Below are positions 49,319 to 52,652 of a stretch of 52,652 nucleotides of DNA, piece by piece. The DNA is taken from NCBI RefSeq assembly GCF_018986435.1, contig NZ_JAHMIN010000011.1, positions 1-52,652 of the forward strand, written 5' to 3'. Source of the DNA: Hahella sp. HN01 (GTDB lineage Bacteria > Pseudomonadota > Gammaproteobacteria > Pseudomonadales > Oleiphilaceae). A program made the position numbers and the translations under genes. How positions within the stretch are numbered: position 1 is the stretch's first letter; each line of letters opens with the position of its first letter. The notes beneath the pieces are model-generated. The model made no database searches and was not told the DNA's origin. It saw nothing but the letters and a program-made list of their open reading frames with translations.

Positions 49319-49343
49319 ATGGGGCCCGGGGCGAGGATTTCAA
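49319..49343 (-). promoter_or_regulatory. Heat-shock (sigma32) promoter of groESL
   Basis: On the minus strand TTGAAA (49338-49343) is followed 13 bases later by CCCCAT then TTA (49319-49324 for the hexamer). This equals the RpoH consensus (CTTGAAA, 11-16 bases, CCCCATnT). No CIRCE inverted repeat was seen, so control appears to be by sigma32 and not HrcA. Confidence 0.85.
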
Positions 49344-49375
49344 CACCCCGGCTATAATTTTTTTAAATTTTTTTC

Positions 49376-49882
49376 CTAGTCCTCTCGGGTGTACTCGCCT
49401 TCAATCACTTTATCCCCGCCAGCGCCTTGCCGTGGGCCGCCAGAGGGATCTCCGCGGAAAGCGCCATCCCGTTCAGAGGTCGAAGAATAGGTCGTTTGAC
49501 TATAACTGCGGCTTACTACTCGCCCATTACGCAACAACGCGCCGCCAATACGGCCGATGAGCAACTTGCGCGTCAACGGCGTCAACAGAAGGAATCCCAT
49601 GAAATCGGTTAAAAAGCCCGGCGTCACCAGCATGGCTCCGCCAATCAGCAGCGCTACACCCTCCAGCATTTCTCCCGCTGGAGTCTCGCCCGCCTGCATT
49701 TTCGCCTGCAGACTGCTCAGCAGAGAAAATCCCTGCCGTCGCAGCATGGTCACGCCGACAAATCCGGTGACGATAAAAATCGATACAGTCGGCCAGAAGC
49801 CAATGGCGCCGCCGACTTCAATGATCAGATAAATCTCAATGAGCGCAATGATAGGGATAAGAAAAGGTATTCTTCTTAGCAT
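49376..49882 (-). CDS. fxsA: FxsA family membrane protein
   Basis: A 168-residue cytoplasmic-membrane protein of the FxsA family. Helices: PFLIPIIALIEIYLIIEVGG (about 6-25), WPTVSIFIVTGFVGVTML (about 30-47) and the family core GVALLIGGAMLVTPGFLTDF plus MGFLLLTPLTRKLL. A hydrophilic C-terminal tail of about 45 residues (Ser/Gly/Asp-rich) follows. In E. coli FxsA affects phage F-exclusion when overproduced; its normal job is unknown. Its position just upstream of groES on the same strand is common in gammaproteobacteria. Confidence 0.92.
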   Translation of the reverse strand: MLRRIPFLIPIIALIEIYLIIEVGGAIGFWPTVSIFIVTGFVGVTMLRRQGFSLLSSLQAKMQAGETPAGEMLEGVALLIGGAMLVTPGFLTDFMGFLLLTPLTRKLLIGRIGGALLRNGRVVSRSYSQTTYSSTSERDGAFRGDPSGGPRQGAGGDKVIEGEYTRED

Positions 49883-50197
49883 GATTCCGTCGTTACATCA
49901 GCCAGTGTTATGCAGGTGGAAATCGGTTCCTGGACCATTTGGTGGTCGGCGAAATTACTGCCATAATACTGGCTTTACGAGCGCCTCCCGGCGCAGCCGC
50001 AAACCCTAGAACACCATATAATTCAATATAGTAAGCGGTAATTCAGCGTGGAGGAGTCCCGCCCCTGGCGGTCCGCTCCCCTCTATGAAGCGTATGTATC
50101 TTCACCTGTCGTTACTATAGATGGAGTTGTTTATTTCTATTTCAACGCGACGGACAAAGATTATTGTTTTTTCACTATCGAGAGAGTGGGACAAGTT
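49883..50197. other. Intergenic region between fxsA and the SDR gene
   Basis: About 315 bases between divergent genes. An upstream plus-strand extension of the dehydrogenase frame (50048-50197) exists, but it lacks SDR features and is more likely 5' untranslated. A/T-rich patches at 50020-50040 and 50100-50170 could hold promoters for either gene; none is close to consensus. Confidence 0.4.
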
Positions 50198-50959
50198 ATG
50201 CAATTGAAAGATTCTGTGGTTGTGATTACCGGTGGCGGCCAGGGCCTGGGCCGCGCCATGGCGCTGTATCTCGCCGAAAAAGGCGCCCGTCTGGCGCTGA
50301 TCGACCTGTCAGAAGAGAAACTGCAGGAAAGCGTCGCCAAATGCGAGGAACTGGGCGCTGAAGCCAAGTACTATCTGTGCAACGTCGCCAAAGAGGCCGA
50401 CGTTGAAAGCGTGTTCGCCAAAATTGCCGAGGACTTCGGCGGCGTCGATGCATTGATCAACAACGCAGGCATCCTGCGAGACGGTATGCTGATCAAGTAT
50501 AAAGACGGCCAGGTCACTCACCGCATGAGCCTGGAGCAATGGCAGTCCGTCATCGACGTGAACTTGACCGGCGTATTTTTGTGTGGACGCGAAGCCGCCG
50601 CCAAAATGCTGGAAAGCGGCCGCAAGGGTTGCATCATTAATATTTCCAGTATTTCCCGCGCTGGCAACATCGGCCAGACCAACTATTCCGCCGCCAAAGC
50701 CGGCGTCGTGGGCATGAGCGTGAGCTGGGCGAAGGAATTGGCGCGCTTCGGCATTCGTTGTATGGCGATCGCGCCCGGCTTTATCGAAACGGAAATGACC
50801 GGCTCGATGAAACCCGAAGCGCTGGAGATGATGACCAAGCAGATTCCTTTGCGTCGCATGGGTCAGCCGAATGAAATTGCGCAAACGGTGAGCTTCATTC
50901 TGGAAAACGACTATCTTTCCGGCCGCGTCATCGAAGTGGATGGAGCGCTGCGTATCTAG
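50198..50959 (+). CDS. Short-chain dehydrogenase/reductase (FabG-like)
   Basis: A 253-residue NAD(P)-dependent SDR. The coenzyme loop is TGGGQGLGRAMA (about 12-23), NNAG is in ALINNAGILRDGM (about 88), and the catalytic Ser, Tyr and Lys are in IINISSISRAGNIGQTNYSA followed by AK. The closing motif is GRVIEVDGALRI. The family includes 3-oxoacyl-ACP reductases; the solitary context, far from fab genes, leaves the substrate open. ATG 50198 is selected because the Rossmann strand starts immediately after it; an earlier start would add 50 unrelated residues. Confidence 0.92.
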   Translation: MQLKDSVVVITGGGQGLGRAMALYLAEKGARLALIDLSEEKLQESVAKCEELGAEAKYYLCNVAKEADVESVFAKIAEDFGGVDALINNAGILRDGMLIKYKDGQVTHRMSLEQWQSVIDVNLTGVFLCGREAAAKMLESGRKGCIINISSISRAGNIGQTNYSAAKAGVVGMSVSWAKELARFGIRCMAIAPGFIETEMTGSMKPEALEMMTKQIPLRRMGQPNEIAQTVSFILENDYLSGRVIEVDGALRI

Positions 50960-51058
50960 CAAAAAGGGGCTTCGGCCCCTTGCTTTTTATCTCGCCGTAA
51001 AACAAACCTCGGCTTCTTTTTTTCTAGTAGATTCACTTACCCAACCAGCGTCGCCAAT

Positions 51059-51379
51059 ATGTCTGAACTTAGCCAACAGGAAAAACTGCAAGCTATCTGG
51101 TTCGTTGTCAGCCAGATTCCTCCTGGAAAAGTGGCGACCTATGGGCAAGTCGCCAGCTTGGCGGGGCTGCCGGGGTTGTCCCGGTATGTGGGATACGCCA
51201 TGAAACAGCTTCCAGACGGCTCCAGTATTCCCTGGCACAGGGTTATCAACAGCCAGGGAAAAATCTCTTTCCCGCCAACAACCAAGTCTTTTTTCCGCCA
51301 GCAAAGCGCGTTAACGCAGGAGGGCGTCGAGGTTCACAACGGACGCATCCCCCTGAAACGCTTTCAATGGGCGCCCTGA
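51059..51379 (+). CDS. Alkyltransferase-like (ATL) DNA-repair protein
   Basis: A 106-residue ATL protein, the DNA-binding domain of the O6-alkylguanine transferase family. The helix-turn-helix region has PPGKVATYGQVASLAGLPGL and the lesion-pocket loop reads IPWHRVINSQGK. True methyltransferases have PCHRV with the alkyl-accepting Cys; here Trp replaces it, the defining change of ATL proteins, which flip out O6-alkylguanine and hand the site to nucleotide-excision repair. The length matches the family. A single gene after the SDR gene, 99 bases downstream. Confidence 0.95.
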   Translation: MSELSQQEKLQAIWFVVSQIPPGKVATYGQVASLAGLPGLSRYVGYAMKQLPDGSSIPWHRVINSQGKISFPPTTKSFFRQQSALTQEGVEVHNGRIPLKRFQWAP

Positions 51380-51400
51380 CTGAGCCAGCCGCCCTCGCCT

Positions 51401-52652
51401 TCACTTCAGAACGGCTTCCAGACGCACCCTCAGGAAAGTTAAAAAGATCAGGCTCGGCGTAATCATCAACGTAGTGATGATAAAGAACATCACCCAATCG
51501 CCATTGAGACTGTCCACCAACGCGCCGCTATAGGAGGCCAGCAAGGTTCGCCCCAAGGTTCCGAGGGAAGCCATCAACGCATACTGCGCCGCCGTGAAGG
51601 CGCGGTTGCACATGACGGACAGAAACGCCACAAAGGCGACAGTGGACCAGGCGGAGGTGAAGCCATCCACTACTACCGCCGACACCAGCATGGGCACGCT
51701 CGGCCCCACCATCGCCAGCGCTGCGAACATCAGGTTGGAGGCGGCCATGGCGATACCGCCGATCATCAGGCCTCGATATAACCCATAGCGGATATTGACC
51801 AGACTGCCCAATATTGAGAACACAATGGTCACCCACCAGGTAACCGCTTTGGAATAGATGCCAATTTCTTCGTCCGTGAAGCCCACTTCTTTATAGAAAA
51901 CCACCGACATCTTGCCGAGAAAGGCCTCGCCGATCTTGAACAGGAAGATAAACAACAGAATCGACGCCGCCAATTGCACGCCATTGCGGCGGAAGAACTC
52001 CGCCAAGGGTTCGATAAACGTAGTGAGCAGCCAAATAAGCGCGCGTTGATCCCAGCGAATTGTGGAACTCTCAGGAGTATCCTCCACCGCTTGAGACTCC
52101 CAACGCCACAAGGTGCGGATCATCCAGGCCAACGCCGCCAGATCCGCCATGGCGATAAACAATGTCAACGGCGTGGATGCGCGCCACTCTTCCGCCAGCC
52201 CTGGCTTGCCGATAATGGACCACACCGCCAGCGCGATCATCACCATCAGGGCGACAAACATGGCGAGCGGCTTCGCCTCGCCTTTTGAGCCCAGTACCCG
52301 CGCATAACGGGATTCCGCCGCCTGCTGGCCGCCCTCGCGATTGTTGGTTGGCTCGCTGGCCGCCAGCCAGGTAAACGCCATCAGCAGAACGACTACGGCC
52401 GCCATCAACACATACATGTCGGCCCACCCCCAGTCCCAGCGCCCCACCAGAATAAAAGGCGCGGCGCCCAGACCGGCATAGCCTGTCCACCAACCGGCGG
52501 TGGCCATGGCGGACGCCGCCGACATCATCTTGCCGTCGCCTTCCGGGACCACATCGATGCGATAGGCGTCAATGGCGATGTCCTGGGTCGCCGCGAAGAA
52601 CGCCAGCGCCAGGGCAATGGACTTGGCGAGCAGCAAGTCATCCGCCAGGTCC
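51401..52652 (-). CDS. AmpG-like muropeptide permease (MFS), 5' end outside window
   Basis: At least 416 residues of a major-facilitator permease, open to the window edge. The diagnostic AmpG segment FFAATQDIAIDAYRID is present near the start of the visible part, followed by about ten membrane helices (for example MYVLMAAVVVLLMAFTWLAA and ILLFIFLFKIGEAFLGKMSV) and a cytoplasmic linker. AmpG imports anhydro-muropeptides for cell-wall recycling and thereby influences ampC induction. The N-terminal 80-100 residues and the start are missing. It converges with the ATL gene. Confidence 0.88.
   Translation of the reverse strand, partial: DLADDLLLAKSIALALAFFAATQDIAIDAYRIDVVPEGDGKMMSAASAMATAGWWTGYAGLGAAPFILVGRWDWGWADMYVLMAAVVVLLMAFTWLAASEPTNNREGGQQAAESRYARVLGSKGEAKPLAMFVALMVMIALAVWSIIGKPGLAEEWRASTPLTLFIAMADLAALAWMIRTLWRWESQAVEDTPESSTIRWDQRALIWLLTTFIEPLAEFFRRNGVQLAASILLFIFLFKIGEAFLGKMSVVFYKEVGFTDEEIGIYSKAVTWWVTIVFSILGSLVNIRYGLYRGLMIGGIAMAASNLMFAALAMVGPSVPMLVSAVVVDGFTSAWSTVAFVAFLSVMCNRAFTAAQYALMASLGTLGRTLLASYSGALVDSLNGDWVMFFIITTLMITPSLIFLTFLRVRLEAVLK

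Noticed and set aside
50048-50197. 50-codon upstream extension of the SDR gene
   Set aside because: The Rossmann strand begins right after the ATG at 50198, and the extension has no SDR similarity.

Overview
The window looks like chromosomal DNA of a free-living, probably marine gammaproteobacterium close to the Oceanospirillales/Pseudomonadales (a Hahella-like genome would fit). The grounds are gene content and order: a thrS-infC-rpmI-rplT-pheS-pheT-ihfA-merR block beside tRNA-Pro, a pseudomonad-like yeaC/DUF2797/pepN and rhomboid/phosphoesterase/nadK/DUF1853 neighbourhood, a Gsp type II secretion cluster opening with gspN, and a multi-TM RND/YCF48/DUF1329 export cluster. The species is an inference and was not checked by any search.

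Region by region. 1-1675 is an AT-rich, gene-poor strip next to the 3' end of tRNA-Pro. It holds a decayed IS3-family transposase with two in-frame stops and one small unrecognised gene, and reads like the edge of an island. 1676-9122 (minus strand) is the translation block: thrS, infC (ATT start), rpmI, rplT, an intrinsic attenuator, pheS, pheT, ihfA and a MerR regulator. The thrS leader carries a hairpin that mimics a tRNA-Thr anticodon arm. 9419-16454 holds an orphan ParA-type ATPase, an orphan TAXI solute-binding protein, and a three-gene operon (DUF1329, YCF48-like, RND/MMPL) for envelope transport of an unknown, probably hydrophobic, substrate.

16690-26950 is mostly minus-strand housekeeping: yeaC-like gene, DUF2797, pepN; then nadK, metallophosphoesterase, rhomboid protease; then a coiled-coil protein with a PLP enzyme. 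Between the yeaC-like gene and the rhomboid gene lies a perfect Fur palindrome covering a rightward sigma70 promoter, with a terminator-like structure about 130 nt downstream and no plus-strand gene. It is a good candidate for an undescribed iron-responsive small RNA. 27318-30644 has fadH divergent from an AraC-type regulator. A Val-Asp-Val-Asp tRNA operon (30900-31285) with a near-consensus promoter follows, flanked by a possible 28-residue acidic protein.

31507-43162 contains glyoxalase I, several envelope or unknown proteins, purEK, iron superoxide dismutase, a GGDEF-EAL protein with a degenerate GGDQF site, and a lemA/M48-peptidase pair in which the peptidase carries a TerB-like tail. 43232-46831 is gspN-gspC-gspD. 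47212-49205 is groES-groEL with a clear sigma32 promoter. The right end has fxsA, a short-chain dehydrogenase, an alkyltransferase-like DNA-lesion protein lacking the reactive cysteine, and an AmpG-like permease running off the window.
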